DNA of 64,000 bases from an uncultured Hyphomonas sp. (GTDB lineage Bacteria > Pseudomonadota > Alphaproteobacteria > Caulobacterales > Hyphomonadaceae): contig NZ_OY787457.1 in assembly GCF_963678875.1 (NCBI RefSeq), positions 434,001 through 498,000 of the forward strand. The letters are read 5' to 3'. This document shows positions 9,675-18,171 of this stretch, piece after piece. The notes under the pieces are model-generated. The model had not been told where the DNA came from. It saw only the letters and a list, made by a program, of their open reading frames with translations, and did no database searches. How positions within the stretch are numbered: the stretch's first letter is position 1; each line of letters begins with the position of its first letter. The translations under genes and the position numbers were made by a program.

Positions 9675-10887
9675 ACAGGTACCTGACCGGATCGAAGCGG
9701 GCTGGCTGAACGCGCCCGGCACACGCGCCGTGATGGCAGCGCTGGAGGCGGCACGTCCCGGTGGCGCGCGCTTTGTCGGCGGCTGCGTGCGAAACACGCT
9801 GCGCGGGATTCCGGCAGATGACATCGACATTGCCACGCAGATCCCACCGGAAGACACGATGAAGGCCATGAAGGCAGCGGGTATCCGCGCCCTGCCGACA
9901 GGGATCGAACATGGCACCGTCACGGCCATTATCGATGGCGAACCCTTTGAGATCACCAGCCTGCGCCGCGATGTCGAGACGGACGGCCGCCGCGCGGTGG
10001 TCGCCTTCACGGAAGACTGGGCGGAGGATGCCGAACGCCGGGATTTCCGCCTCAACGCCATTTATGCCGGGCCGGACGGAACACTGCATGAGGTCGTGCC
10101 CGGCAGCATCGGGGATGCGCTGGCGGGCCGGGTTATCTTCATTGGCGATGGCGACCAGCGCCTGAAGGAAGACTATCTGCGTATCCTGCGCTTCTTCCGG
10201 TTCAATGCCTGGTACGGCGCTGAAGTAGATGCGGAGGGCCTGGCCGCTTGTACGCGGCAAAAGGATGGTCTCGCCAAGATCGCGCGCGAGCGGATCTGGA
10301 AAGAATTGAAACGCCTGCTCGAAGCCCCGGACCCGTCCGATGCAATGCTGGCGATGGAAGAGAGCGGTGTTCTGGAGGCGGTGCTGCCGGGGGCTAATGC
10401 CGGGGTGTTGCCTGCACTCGTCTCGGTAGAGCAGGCGGAAAGCCTTTCGCCTGATCCGATCCAGCGGCTGATGGCCTTGCTGCCGCGCCGCCTGCGGGAC
10501 GCCCGCGCGGTGGGGCGCGCCTTACGCCTGTCGAACGCCGAACAGAACCGGCTCATTGCATGGGCCGATCCGGCACTTGGGCATGTTGAAATGCTTAGTC
10601 CGGCTAAACTGGCGGAAGCTTTTTACCGGTATGGCAAGGAAGTTGTCTGCGACAGGGCGCTTATCGAAGCCGCAGGCGGGGCAGGGGACAGCCTGAAGCG
10701 CGTGCTGGCGGCCGCTGCCCGCTGGTCGCGCCCTGAACTGCCTGTCGGCGGGGCGGATGCGTTGGCGGCAGGCCTTTCCGGTCCGGCGGTTGGCAAGGCG
10801 CTGGCGAGCGCGGAAGAGGCCTGGATTGCTTCAGGGTTCAAATTGTCCCGGGAATCACTGCTCGCCCGGCTCACCCCGTCGGATTAG
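9649..10887 (+). CDS. cca: CCA tRNA nucleotidyltransferase
   Basis: A protein of about 412 residues that adds or repairs the 3' CCA end of tRNA. The class II nucleotidyltransferase motif GGCVRN is followed by the metal-binding DIDIATQIPPE pair, then EITSLRRDVETDGR and the RRDFRLNAIY block, all in family order. Two starts are possible: ATG 9649, just after GAGGGGA, or ATG 9661, which gives MAQTEQV. A longer open frame reaches 9586 but lies inside the DUF6111 gene. The gene ends 17 bases inside the convergent tspO gene. A poly(A) polymerase role is less likely because the motifs and length fit the CCA enzyme. Confidence 0.92.
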   Translation: MSPKMAQTEQVPDRIEAGWLNAPGTRAVMAALEAARPGGARFVGGCVRNTLRGIPADDIDIATQIPPEDTMKAMKAAGIRALPTGIEHGTVTAIIDGEPFEITSLRRDVETDGRRAVVAFTEDWAEDAERRDFRLNAIYAGPDGTLHEVVPGSIGDALAGRVIFIGDGDQRLKEDYLRILRFFRFNAWYGAEVDAEGLAACTRQKDGLAKIARERIWKELKRLLEAPDPSDAMLAMEESGVLEAVLPGANAGVLPALVSVEQAESLSPDPIQRLMALLPRRLRDARAVGRALRLSNAEQNRLIAWADPALGHVEMLSPAKLAEAFYRYGKEVVCDRALIEAAGGAGDSLKRVLAAAARWSRPELPVGGADALAAGLSGPAVGKALASAEEAWIASGFKLSRESLLARLTPSD

Positions 10888-11368
10888 CCGACCAGATATA
10901 CAGGTTCAGGTAACCTGCGAAGGTGACCCAGACCAGGTAGGGAAGCTGCAGCCATGCGGCTGGTTTCGAAATGCACGCAAATTCTCCCATCATGGCGAGG
11001 ATCAGCAGCCAGAGCGCGATCAGGACGCCCAGCGACAGCGGGACTTGCTTCAGGCCGAAGAAGAACAGGCTCCAGCCGACATTGACCATCAGCATGGCGA
11101 AATAGATGCCGAGCGCGCGGCTTGCGGCGCTGGTGCTCCCGGTCCGCCAGAGCACCATCAGGGCGCTGAGCGCCATCAATGAGAACAGGCCCGGCCAGAC
11201 GATTCCGAAGGCCCAGTCTGGCGGAGTCAGGGAGGACTTCTCCAGACTTGAATACCAAGGCTCCTTGTCCGAGCGAGTGACAATTCCCCCCATCGCGCCG
11301 GCCATAGCCGTCGCCAGCACCAGCACCAGGCTGGCGCCCCAGGGAGGGGCCCGGCTGTCGTCCACCAT
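10871..11368 (-). CDS. tspO: TspO/MBR family protein
   Basis: A 165-residue integral membrane protein of the TspO (peripheral benzodiazepine receptor-like) family, expected to have five helices. The conserved block WYSSLEKSSLTPPDWAF with downstream VWP is visible near residues 38-58, and a Trp-rich end (WLQLPYLVWVTFAGYLNLYIW) closes the protein. TspO binds porphyrins in bacteria and has been linked to tetrapyrrole export and regulation. Here it follows hemF on the same strand, 126 bases downstream, a suggestive pairing. Its 3' end overlaps cca by 17 bases in a convergent arrangement without an obvious terminator. Confidence 0.9.
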   Translation of the reverse strand: MVDDSRAPPWGASLVLVLATAMAGAMGGIVTRSDKEPWYSSLEKSSLTPPDWAFGIVWPGLFSLMALSALMVLWRTGSTSAASRALGIYFAMLMVNVGWSLFFFGLKQVPLSLGVLIALWLLILAMMGEFACISKPAAWLQLPYLVWVTFAGYLNLYIWSANPTG

Positions 11369-11494
11369 CAGGCCTGTGAATATATCTTGAATTCGCGCAA
11401 CCGTCTGCGGCGTACTCCAAGCACGGGAATCCCTCCGCGCTCAGATGGAGGGGGTGACCGAAGAACGGGCGAGGCTGCTGGAATTACAGGCCGC

Positions 11495-12379
11495 TCAGGG
11501 CCATTTCACCACTGGCGGCATGGACGAGAGGATGCTTGTGACATTGCCGCCCGTCTTCAGGCCGAAGGTCGTGCCGCGATCGTAGAGCAGGTTGAACTCC
11601 ACATACCGCCCACGCTGGATGAGCTGTTCTTCCCGCTCTTCTTCACTCCAGCCATGCTGGAAACGTTTGCGCACGAGCTTTGGATAGATGTCCGCAAACT
11701 GTTTGCCGACTTCCTGGGTAAAGGCGAAGTCCGCGTCCCAGTCACCGCTGTTGAAGCGGTCATAGAAAATTCCGCCGGTTCCGCGCGGCTCATCCCGATG
11801 AGGCAGGTGGAAGTAAGTGTCGCAGGTTTCCTTCATTTGCGCATAGTCCGCGCCGGAGTGGACATCGCAGGCCGCTTTCATTGCAGCGTGGAATTCCGTT
11901 GAATCCTCGAAGGCCTGATCGCGCTGGTAGGCGAGCAGGGGATTGAGGTCTCCGCCGCCGCCGAACCAGCTCTGGCTGGTCACCAGCATTCGCGTGTTCA
12001 TATGTGCGGCGGGCACGTGCGGGTTACGGGGATGCGCGATGAGCGAGAGCCCCGACGCCCAGAATCGCCCGTCGGACTGGTCGGCGCCGGGGATTTGTGC
12101 AGCGAAGCCTTCTGAAAAGGTGCCATAAACTTCGGAAAAGTGAACGCCGACCTTCTCGAACACCTTGCCGCGCATCAGGCCCATCCGCCCGCCGCCGAGG
12201 TCTTCGCTGCCGTCGCCGCGCTTCCAATCCGTCAGTTCAAATTTGCCCGGATCGCCCCGGTACAAGGGCGGTTCGGCGGCCTGTTCGATGGCTTCGAAGC
12301 GGGCGCAGATGTCTTCCTGGAGGGCGCGGAACCAGTCCCGCGCGCGCTGTTTTTGAGTGTCTGGGTCGGTCATCGTCAT
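11495..12379 (-). CDS. hemF: Oxygen-dependent coproporphyrinogen III oxidase
   Basis: A 294-residue HemF, which converts coproporphyrinogen III to protoporphyrinogen IX using O2. Family signatures are present: PHVPAAHMNTRMLVT, WFGGGGDLNP, the His/Asp region FHLPHRDEPRGTGGIFYD, and the C-terminal block EFNLLYDRGTTFGL. The length is normal. It is transcribed away from petABC, and the 187-base intergenic region must contain both promoters; I saw no FNR-type box in it. The tspO gene lies downstream on the same strand. HemF supplies heme for the bc1 complex encoded next door, although coregulation is only inferred. Confidence 0.96.
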   Translation of the reverse strand: MTMTDPDTQKQRARDWFRALQEDICARFEAIEQAAEPPLYRGDPGKFELTDWKRGDGSEDLGGGRMGLMRGKVFEKVGVHFSEVYGTFSEGFAAQIPGADQSDGRFWASGLSLIAHPRNPHVPAAHMNTRMLVTSQSWFGGGGDLNPLLAYQRDQAFEDSTEFHAAMKAACDVHSGADYAQMKETCDTYFHLPHRDEPRGTGGIFYDRFNSGDWDADFAFTQEVGKQFADIYPKLVRKRFQHGWSEEEREEQLIQRGRYVEFNLLYDRGTTFGLKTGGNVTSILSSMPPVVKWP

Positions 12380-12566
12380 GGGGAATGTCTTGTGGCGTAA
12401 GCTGCACAGCTTGCAAGCCCCCTGTTGTCACAGGGCTCAAGTCAGGATAACGCCCTTTTTCAGTGTATCTCAGGGGGCTGGCCCCGCGCCCACTTGCCGC
12501 AATGTGCGAGCGGGCGGGGTTCTGTAATTAAGGGCCAGAACTCTGCCTGTTGAGGACGGGAAAAGC

Positions 12567-13139
12567 GTGACCGATCAGACATCACTTGAGCACGGCGGTG
12601 CTGTTGACGAGGACCGCCGCAATTTCATTCACATCGCGACGGGAGCGGCAGCTTTCGGCGGTGCTGCCATGTTCGCCTGGGTCGCTGTCGACCAGTGGAA
12701 CCCGGCAGCGGATACCAAGGCTGCTTCGGCCCTGGACGTCGATATCTCCAAGATCCCGCTGGGCAGCGAAATCCGCGTGCTCATCGGCGGCAAGCCCTTC
12801 TTCGTTCGCCACCGGACGCCGGCCGAGATTTCGGCGGCAGAATCGGTGAACGTCGCATCGCTGCGTGACCCGCAGACCGATGACGAGCGACTGAGCCCGA
12901 TGCCGAACGGCGAATTGAACCGGGCGATCCTGATTACTTCGGGTTCCTGTACGCACCTCGGCTGCGTCCCGGTCGGCCCGGCGCAAGGTAACACCGGCGA
13001 CTTTGGCGGCTGGTACTGCCCATGCCACGGCTCGCACTACGATACGTCTGGCCGTATCCGCAAAGGCCCTGCGCCTCTCAATCTTCCGGTTCCGAACTAC
13101 CGCTATGTTTCGGACACCGTGGTCAACATCTCGCTGTAA
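12567..13139 (+). CDS. petA: Ubiquinol-cytochrome c reductase Rieske iron-sulfur subunit
   Basis: The 190-residue Rieske protein of the cytochrome bc1 complex. The N-terminus carries a twin-arginine-like signal (EDRRNF) before a hydrophobic membrane anchor at about residues 22-40. The [2Fe-2S] ligands are in CTHLGC (128-133) and CPCHGSHY (151-158), in the canonical order, followed by the Gly-Pro-Ala-Pro loop (KGPAPLNLPVP). It starts with GTG after a GAGGACGGG ribosome-binding site. It is the first gene of petABC, 12 bases ahead of petB. Confidence 0.97.
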   Translation: MTDQTSLEHGGAVDEDRRNFIHIATGAAAFGGAAMFAWVAVDQWNPAADTKAASALDVDISKIPLGSEIRVLIGGKPFFVRHRTPAEISAAESVNVASLRDPQTDDERLSPMPNGELNRAILITSGSCTHLGCVPVGPAQGNTGDFGGWYCPCHGSHYDTSGRIRKGPAPLNLPVPNYRYVSDTVVNISL

Positions 13140-13151
13140 GGACGGTAGCCC

Positions 13152-14612
13152 ATGAGCGGACACGAATCTTCTTACACTCCGACCAACGGCTTCACCCGCT
13201 GGCTGGACACTCGCCTGCCGATCATCCGGTTCGCCCAGGATACGGCAATCAACTTTCCGACCCCGAAGAACCTGAACTACTGGTGGACTTTCGGTGGCAT
13301 CCTGGCGGTCTGCCTTGCCACCCAGATCATCACCGGCATCATTCTGGCCATGCACTACGAAGCCAGCGTCGACGGCGCATTTGCTTCGGTTGAGCGCATC
13401 ATGCGCGACGTGCCTTATGGCTGGCTGCTTCGTTACATCCACGCCAATGGCGCCTCGATGTTCTTCCTCGCGGTCTACATTCACATGTTCCGGGGGCTTT
13501 ACTACGGCTCATACAAGGCGCCGCGCGAAGTGCTCTGGATCCTCGGCTGCGTGATCTACCTGCTGATGATGGCCACGGCCTTCCTCGGCTACATGCTGCC
13601 CTGGGGCCAGATGTCTTATCACGGTTCCAACGTGATCACCGGTCTGTTCGGTGCGATCCCGCTGATCGGTGAAAGCATCCAGACCTGGCTGATGGGCGGC
13701 CCGTCGATCGGTAACCAGACGCTGCAGCGCTTCTTCTCGCTGCATTACCTGCTGCCGTTCATGATCGCTGCTGTCGTGATCCTGCACGTCTGGGCCCTGC
13801 ACGTGCCGGGCAACAACAACCCGACCGGTGTTGAGGTTCAGGATGTCGAGAAGGAAACCGTTCCCTTCCACCCGTACTACACGGTCAAGGACGCCTTCGC
13901 GATCGTCATCTTCCTCATCATGTTTGCCGTGTTCGTGTTCTACGCACCAAACGTGCTGGGCCATGCTGACAACTATGTCGAAGCCAACCCGCTGGTGACG
14001 CCGTCACACATCGTGCCGGAATGGTACCTGCTGCCGTTCTACGCGATCCTGCGTGCCATCACCTTCGACCTCGGCCCGATCCCGGCCAAGCTGCTGGGCG
14101 TGATCTTCATGTTCGCAGCCATTGCCGTGCTGTTCGTCCTGCCATGGCTCGACACGTCAAAAGTGAAGTCGATGCGCTACCGTCCGGTGGCCAAGCAGTT
14201 CTTCTTCGGCTTTGTCGCTGTCTGCCTGCTGCTCGGCTGGTGCGGTGCGGCTGACCCGGATGGCGCTGTCATCCCGGCGCTGCAGGGTGAGTCTTCGCTC
14301 GTCGTCAGCTACAGCGAGAACGGCGCGGAAGTGACCAGCGAATACAAAGGTGGCGGCGAAGCCTATCATGATGCGAAGAGCTTCATGGAATCACTGCCCG
14401 AGGGCGCGAACCCGTCGCTGGCAGCTGTGCCGGCTCCGACGTTCCAGTTCCGTCACCTCTCGCTGATCCTGACCTTCTGCTACTTCGGCTTCTTCATCCT
14501 TCTGTTCTTCCTCGGGCTCACCGAGAAACCGAAGGAAGTGCCGGAATCCATCCACAAGTCGGTCCTGAAGCGCCACAAGGCGTCGACGGCAACCGCCATT
14601 CCGGCGGAATAG
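13152..14612 (+). CDS. petB: Cytochrome b subunit of the bc1 complex, with an enlarged loop
   Basis: A 486-residue cytochrome b, longer than the 400-445 residues usual for the family. The heme-ligand helices carry paired His (LRYIHANGASMFF, VYIHMFRG, LHYLLPF, ILHVWALHVPG), and the quinol-oxidation motif PEWY is present (VPEWYLLPFYAILR). The extra length comes mainly from a loop of about 60 residues between the last two membrane helices, rich in Glu, Gly and Ser (from DPDGAVIP to AAVPAPT), which family topology places on the periplasmic side. It lies between petA and petC with gaps of 12 and 15 bases. Confidence 0.96.
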   Translation: MSGHESSYTPTNGFTRWLDTRLPIIRFAQDTAINFPTPKNLNYWWTFGGILAVCLATQIITGIILAMHYEASVDGAFASVERIMRDVPYGWLLRYIHANGASMFFLAVYIHMFRGLYYGSYKAPREVLWILGCVIYLLMMATAFLGYMLPWGQMSYHGSNVITGLFGAIPLIGESIQTWLMGGPSIGNQTLQRFFSLHYLLPFMIAAVVILHVWALHVPGNNNPTGVEVQDVEKETVPFHPYYTVKDAFAIVIFLIMFAVFVFYAPNVLGHADNYVEANPLVTPSHIVPEWYLLPFYAILRAITFDLGPIPAKLLGVIFMFAAIAVLFVLPWLDTSKVKSMRYRPVAKQFFFGFVAVCLLLGWCGAADPDGAVIPALQGESSLVVSYSENGAEVTSEYKGGGEAYHDAKSFMESLPEGANPSLAAVPAPTFQFRHLSLILTFCYFGFFILLFFLGLTEKPKEVPESIHKSVLKRHKASTATAIPAE

Positions 14613-14627
14613 GGAGCCAGGGGAACC

Positions 14628-15569
14628 ATGAAAGCGCTTCGACTCCTCACTGCCGGCCTGGCCGGACTCATCTTCACCGCTGCGGCGCATGCCGCAGGCG
14701 GCGCCGAGCACCCGCATGCACCGGAAGGCGGCTGGCCGTTCGAAGGCCCGACGGGCCAATTCGATCAGGCGTCCATGCAGCGCGGCTATCAGGTGTACAA
14801 GGAGGTTTGCTCCTCCTGCCACTCGATGAAGCTGCTCAGCTACCGCAACCTCGGTGAGCCGGGCGGCCCGTTCTATGATGAGGCCTATCCGAACCCGAAC
14901 GACAACCCGTATGTGAAGGCGCTGGCTGCCGAGAACGAAATTCTCAGCCCGACGCCGAACGACATCGGCGATTTCGATTACCGTCCGGCCACGCCTGCAG
15001 ACACGTTCCGCAGCCCGTATCCGAACGTCGAAGCAGCCCGCGCGGCCAATGGCGGTGCGGCCCCGCCGGACCTGTCGGTCATCACCAAGGCCCGCCATGG
15101 CGGTGCCAGCTATATTTACCACCTTCTGTCGGGCTATCCGCATGACGACGCGTTCGTGGAGCGCGAGGTTGATGGTGAAGCGACGACCTTTGTCGACATG
15201 TCGAAAATGGGCGGCCATGGCGATTCTCACGCCGAGGGCTTCCTGAAAGTGAGCCCGGGCCAGTACTACAATCCGTACATGGCTGGCGACACGACCCCGA
15301 ACTTCGATGGGGACCCGCGTCACGCACCGAAAGGTGGCTTCCTGGCCATGCCGCCGCAGCTGCTCGAAGGCCGCGTCGAATACACTGACGGCACAGAGGC
15401 AACGATTGAGCAGATGGCGTATGACGTCGCTCAGTTCCTGGCCTGGGCCGGTGAGCCGAAGCAGGAACACCGCAAGTCGCTCGGCCTCGCCGTGATGGCT
15501 TACCTCCTGATCCTCGCTGTCCTGCTGTGGTTCTCCTACAAGCAGATCTGGCGGAAGATCGAGCACTAG
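14628..15569 (+). CDS. petC: Cytochrome c1 subunit of the bc1 complex
   Basis: A 313-residue cytochrome c1. It has a Sec signal peptide (MKALRLLTAGLAG, cleavage near AHA), a heme c attachment site CSSCH about 60 residues in, a probable methionine-ligand region late in the chain (GGFLAMPPQL), and a C-terminal membrane anchor (LGLAVMAYLLILAVLLWFSY) followed by a short basic tail. It is the last gene of petABC, and a strong rho-independent terminator begins 32 bases after its stop. The product passes electrons from the Rieske centre to soluble or membrane cytochrome c. Confidence 0.96.
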   Translation: MKALRLLTAGLAGLIFTAAAHAAGGAEHPHAPEGGWPFEGPTGQFDQASMQRGYQVYKEVCSSCHSMKLLSYRNLGEPGGPFYDEAYPNPNDNPYVKALAAENEILSPTPNDIGDFDYRPATPADTFRSPYPNVEAARAANGGAAPPDLSVITKARHGGASYIYHLLSGYPHDDAFVEREVDGEATTFVDMSKMGGHGDSHAEGFLKVSPGQYYNPYMAGDTTPNFDGDPRHAPKGGFLAMPPQLLEGRVEYTDGTEATIEQMAYDVAQFLAWAGEPKQEHRKSLGLAVMAYLLILAVLLWFSYKQIWRKIEH

Positions 15570-15600
15570 GCTCGCCTCTGCAGACAACAAGAAATAAGCA

Positions 15601-15630
15601 AAGCCCCGGTTCTGCCGGGGCTTTTTTCTT
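15601..15630 (+). terminator. Rho-independent terminator of petABC
   Basis: The 9-bp stem AAGCCCCGG / CCGGGGCTT has loop TTCTG and is followed by six T. It lies 32 bases after the petC stop. Confidence 0.93.
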
Positions 15631-15700
15631 GCCGCGGTGACAGCCACGAATCTATCGTCCTCGCTTCGGTGCCCGGAGCGTGACGGCGGAAGGAATGTCT

Positions 15701-16222
15701 GTGAATAAGCCTGACGCCCTGTCAGAGTCCGGTATCGCCCTCCGCAAGGCCGGGCCAGCAGACTGCGTGCTGGTTGAGGCGTTGACGCGCCGGATCTGGA
15801 CCGGGCGCGTGTCGCAGGAATCGACCGTCTTTACCGAAACACCGGACTATGTTGCCGCCCAGCTGGAAAAAGGCGGCGGCGCGATCCTCCTTGATGGCGA
15901 AGTGCCAATCGGGTCGGGCCGCTGGGTGCCGGTACCCGGACCATCGGGGCAGGGGACCTGGATGGAAGTCAAGCGGATTGGAGTTGTGGAGGCCTACCGC
16001 AAACGGGGCTTCGGCGAGCTTATCCTGAACGCCTTGGAAGAGGCTGGCCGTGAGACAGGGGTAGAAGGCGCCCAGCTCGCGGTCCGTCACGACCAGGTGA
16101 GGCTGGTCGACTTCTATGCCGGGCTTGGTTACGTGCTGGCAGACGATGTGGAACTGACCACGCCCAACCCGCGATCGCCGCCTCCCATCGGCATGCGCAA
16201 AGACTTCAGGACGACCAGATGA
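15701..16222 (+). CDS. GNAT family N-acetyltransferase
   Basis: A protein of about 173 residues with a GNAT fold. The acetyl-CoA binding region is the segment around VKRIGVVEAYRKRGFGELI, which carries the R/QxxGxG/A-like pattern (RKRGFG), and LAVRHDQVRLVDFYAGLGYV forms the C-terminal strand and helix. I prefer the GTG at 15701, because GGAAGG sits seven bases upstream; the frame is also open from a GTG at 15680. The stop overlaps the mtnP start as ATGA, so the two are coupled. The substrate is unknown, and the pairing with mtnP does not reveal it. Confidence 0.85.
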   Translation: MNKPDALSESGIALRKAGPADCVLVEALTRRIWTGRVSQESTVFTETPDYVAAQLEKGGGAILLDGEVPIGSGRWVPVPGPSGQGTWMEVKRIGVVEAYRKRGFGELILNALEEAGRETGVEGAQLAVRHDQVRLVDFYAGLGYVLADDVELTTPNPRSPPPIGMRKDFRTTR

Positions 16223-17097
16223 GTAAATGGACCCTCGGCATCATTGGCGGCTCCGGCCTCTACGAAATTGACGGGCTGGAAGACCGCCGCGAGGAGACCG
16301 TCGAAACGCCCTGGGGGGCGCCATCCGATGCGTTGGTTCATGGCCGGATCGGCGATGTGAAACTGGTCTTCCTGCCGCGCCATGGCCGCGGCCACCGGCT
16401 GACGCCCAGCGAAGTGCCGTACCGGGCGAACATTGCGGCGCTGAAAATGGCGGGCGTAACGGATGTGCTGGCTATTTCGGCCTGCGGCAGCTTGCAGGAA
16501 GCTTATGCGCCGGGCGATTTCCTTGCGGCCGACCAGTTTATCGACCGAACCTTTGCGCGGGCGAAGACCTTCTTCGGCAACGGTATGGTGGCGCATGTTT
16601 CGATGGCGCGTCCGGTCTGCTCCCGGTTCAGCGCACTGGCGGCGGATGCGGCGGAAGCGGCCGGCGCAAAAATGCACCGCGGGGGCACCTATATCGCTAT
16701 GGAGGGCCCGCAATTTTCGTCGCTTGCCGAATCGAAACTCTATCGCCAGTGGGGTTGCGATGTGATCGGCATGACCGCGATGCCGGAAGCCAAGCTCGCA
16801 CGCGAAGCGGAGCTGCCTTATGCCGTGCTGGGTATGGTCACCGACTATGATTGCTGGCGCGAGGAAGAAGAGGCGGTCACGGTGACCAATGTGCTGGAAG
16901 TCATGGCCCGCAACAGCGCCCTTGGCCGGAAAGCCGTTGTAAAACTGGCAGAAACCCTGAGCGGAACGGACCGTACCCCGAGTCCGGATGGAATCGACAC
17001 CTGCCTGGATTACGCGCTGATCACAGCTGAGGCAGCCCGTAACCCGGAGACAATCCACAAGTTGCAGGCGATTGCGGGACGCGCGCTGGGCGGCTAA
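16219..17097 (+). CDS. mtnP: S-methyl-5'-thioadenosine phosphorylase
   Basis: A 292-residue phosphorylase of the PNP/MTAP class II family, which splits methylthioadenosine into adenine and 5-methylthioribose-1-phosphate for methionine salvage. The start IIGGSGLYEIDGLE, the phosphate-binding FLPRHGRGH segment, the SACGSLQEAYAPGDF stretch and the substrate block YIAMEGPQFSS followed by GMTAMPEAKLAREAEL are all in family order. MTAP, MTIP and PNP subtypes are hard to separate by eye, so a purine-phosphorylase variant cannot be excluded. It is translationally coupled to the upstream acetyltransferase. Confidence 0.93.
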   Translation: MSKWTLGIIGGSGLYEIDGLEDRREETVETPWGAPSDALVHGRIGDVKLVFLPRHGRGHRLTPSEVPYRANIAALKMAGVTDVLAISACGSLQEAYAPGDFLAADQFIDRTFARAKTFFGNGMVAHVSMARPVCSRFSALAADAAEAAGAKMHRGGTYIAMEGPQFSSLAESKLYRQWGCDVIGMTAMPEAKLAREAELPYAVLGMVTDYDCWREEEEAVTVTNVLEVMARNSALGRKAVVKLAETLSGTDRTPSPDGIDTCLDYALITAEAARNPETIHKLQAIAGRALGG

Positions 17098-17166
17098 GGT
17101 TTCCGCTCCATTAACCTGAATAGTCGCGGGGCTGGCGTTTTCGGGCTGATCGGAGGGGAGCTCAGA

Positions 17167-18162
17167 ATGAGTGAGTCGCAGTTCTATACGTTCATTACCG
17201 GCGGGGTCTCTTTGATGATCGCCGCCGGGCTGCTGGTTGCCTGGCATCTCTGGCGCATGCGCGAGGAGCATCAGGCCGGCATCGTGTCTGCGCTTGATGG
17301 CATCAGCCATGAGCTGAGGATCAACCTGCAGCGATTCGTTTCGGAGCTTGGCCAGGTCCATGCAATCCAGGAGGCCGGGCCGGACCTGTTGCTGCCGGTG
17401 CGCCATCCGCAGCTGGATGGCGTCAATTCTTCCATGATCCGTGCGAACCGCAACGCACTGGCGGTGATCGGCAACACCTATCAGGAACTCGAAGCCCGCA
17501 AGATGGCGCTGCGCGCGGCGCTGGCCCAGGGGCGTGATCCGGTCGATCCGATGGACGATGCGATGGATGCCACGATCAATGGCATCGCGACGCTCTACAT
17601 GTGGGAAGTGCATGGCGGTGCCCGGCCTTCCGAAGTTGGCCGCGTCCGCTCCTGGGATGTGCGCGACTGGATGAAAGGGCACAATTTCAGCCAGAACTCG
17701 CTGCCTGGCATGTATCTTCGTGACGAAGTGGTTGAGCGCCTGCGTGCTTACGGTCTGCATCTCACACCGCGCCCGCTGACCCATTCGGCGGCGGAATATT
17801 ACGCCATGCAATATGACCGGAAGGCGGATGTCCATGCGCCGTTCGGGCGCCGCAAGACGCCTGAACAGCTGGAAGAGGCGGCACGCAAGGCCGAAGAAAA
17901 GGCTGCGAAGAAAGCCGCCAAACAGGCCGAGAAAGAGGCCCGCAAAGCGGAAAAGGCGGCTGAAAAAGCTGCTGTGGCTGCAGCTGCCGAGGATGAAATC
18001 ATGGGTGATGACAGCCCGGTGGAGGCTGAGACCTATTCCGGCGAGACCTATGAAGAAGGCCAGGTCTTCCAGTCATCTGACGACGATGCATCCGAGATGA
18101 TGGATGAGGATGACGAACTCGGCATGCTGGAAGATGCCGAGTCGAACACCCGCCCGAACTAG
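17167..18162 (+). CDS. Hypothetical membrane protein with Ala/Lys-rich coil and acidic tail
   Basis: A 331-residue protein I do not recognise. One N-terminal membrane helix (about residues 8-26) is followed by a mostly helical soluble domain to about residue 235. After that comes a low-complexity Ala/Lys/Glu segment of about 45 residues (ARKAEEKAAKKAAKQAEKEA) that should form a charged single helix or coiled coil. A strongly acidic tail rich in Asp, Glu and Ser (about residues 280-325) ends the protein. It is preceded by GGAGGGGAG. It converges on the HerA-like gene with only 9 bases between the stops. Confidence 0.8.
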   Translation: MSESQFYTFITGGVSLMIAAGLLVAWHLWRMREEHQAGIVSALDGISHELRINLQRFVSELGQVHAIQEAGPDLLLPVRHPQLDGVNSSMIRANRNALAVIGNTYQELEARKMALRAALAQGRDPVDPMDDAMDATINGIATLYMWEVHGGARPSEVGRVRSWDVRDWMKGHNFSQNSLPGMYLRDEVVERLRAYGLHLTPRPLTHSAAEYYAMQYDRKADVHAPFGRRKTPEQLEEAARKAEEKAAKKAAKQAEKEARKAEKAAEKAAVAAAAEDEIMGDDSPVEAETYSGETYEEGQVFQSSDDDASEMMDEDDELGMLEDAESNTRPN

Positions 18163-18171
18163 AAAACAGGC

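Noticed and set aside
10884..11420. 178-codon minus-strand frame over tspO
   Set aside because: Wrong frame of a clear TspO gene; the translation lacks any motif.
12416..12437. Hairpin between hemF and petA
   Set aside because: The stem is imperfect (2-base bulge) and has no T-tract; it is too weak to call a terminator or regulatory RNA.
17108..17120. TTAACC-like half site before the membrane protein at 17167
   Set aside because: Only one half of a CtrA-type site is present.
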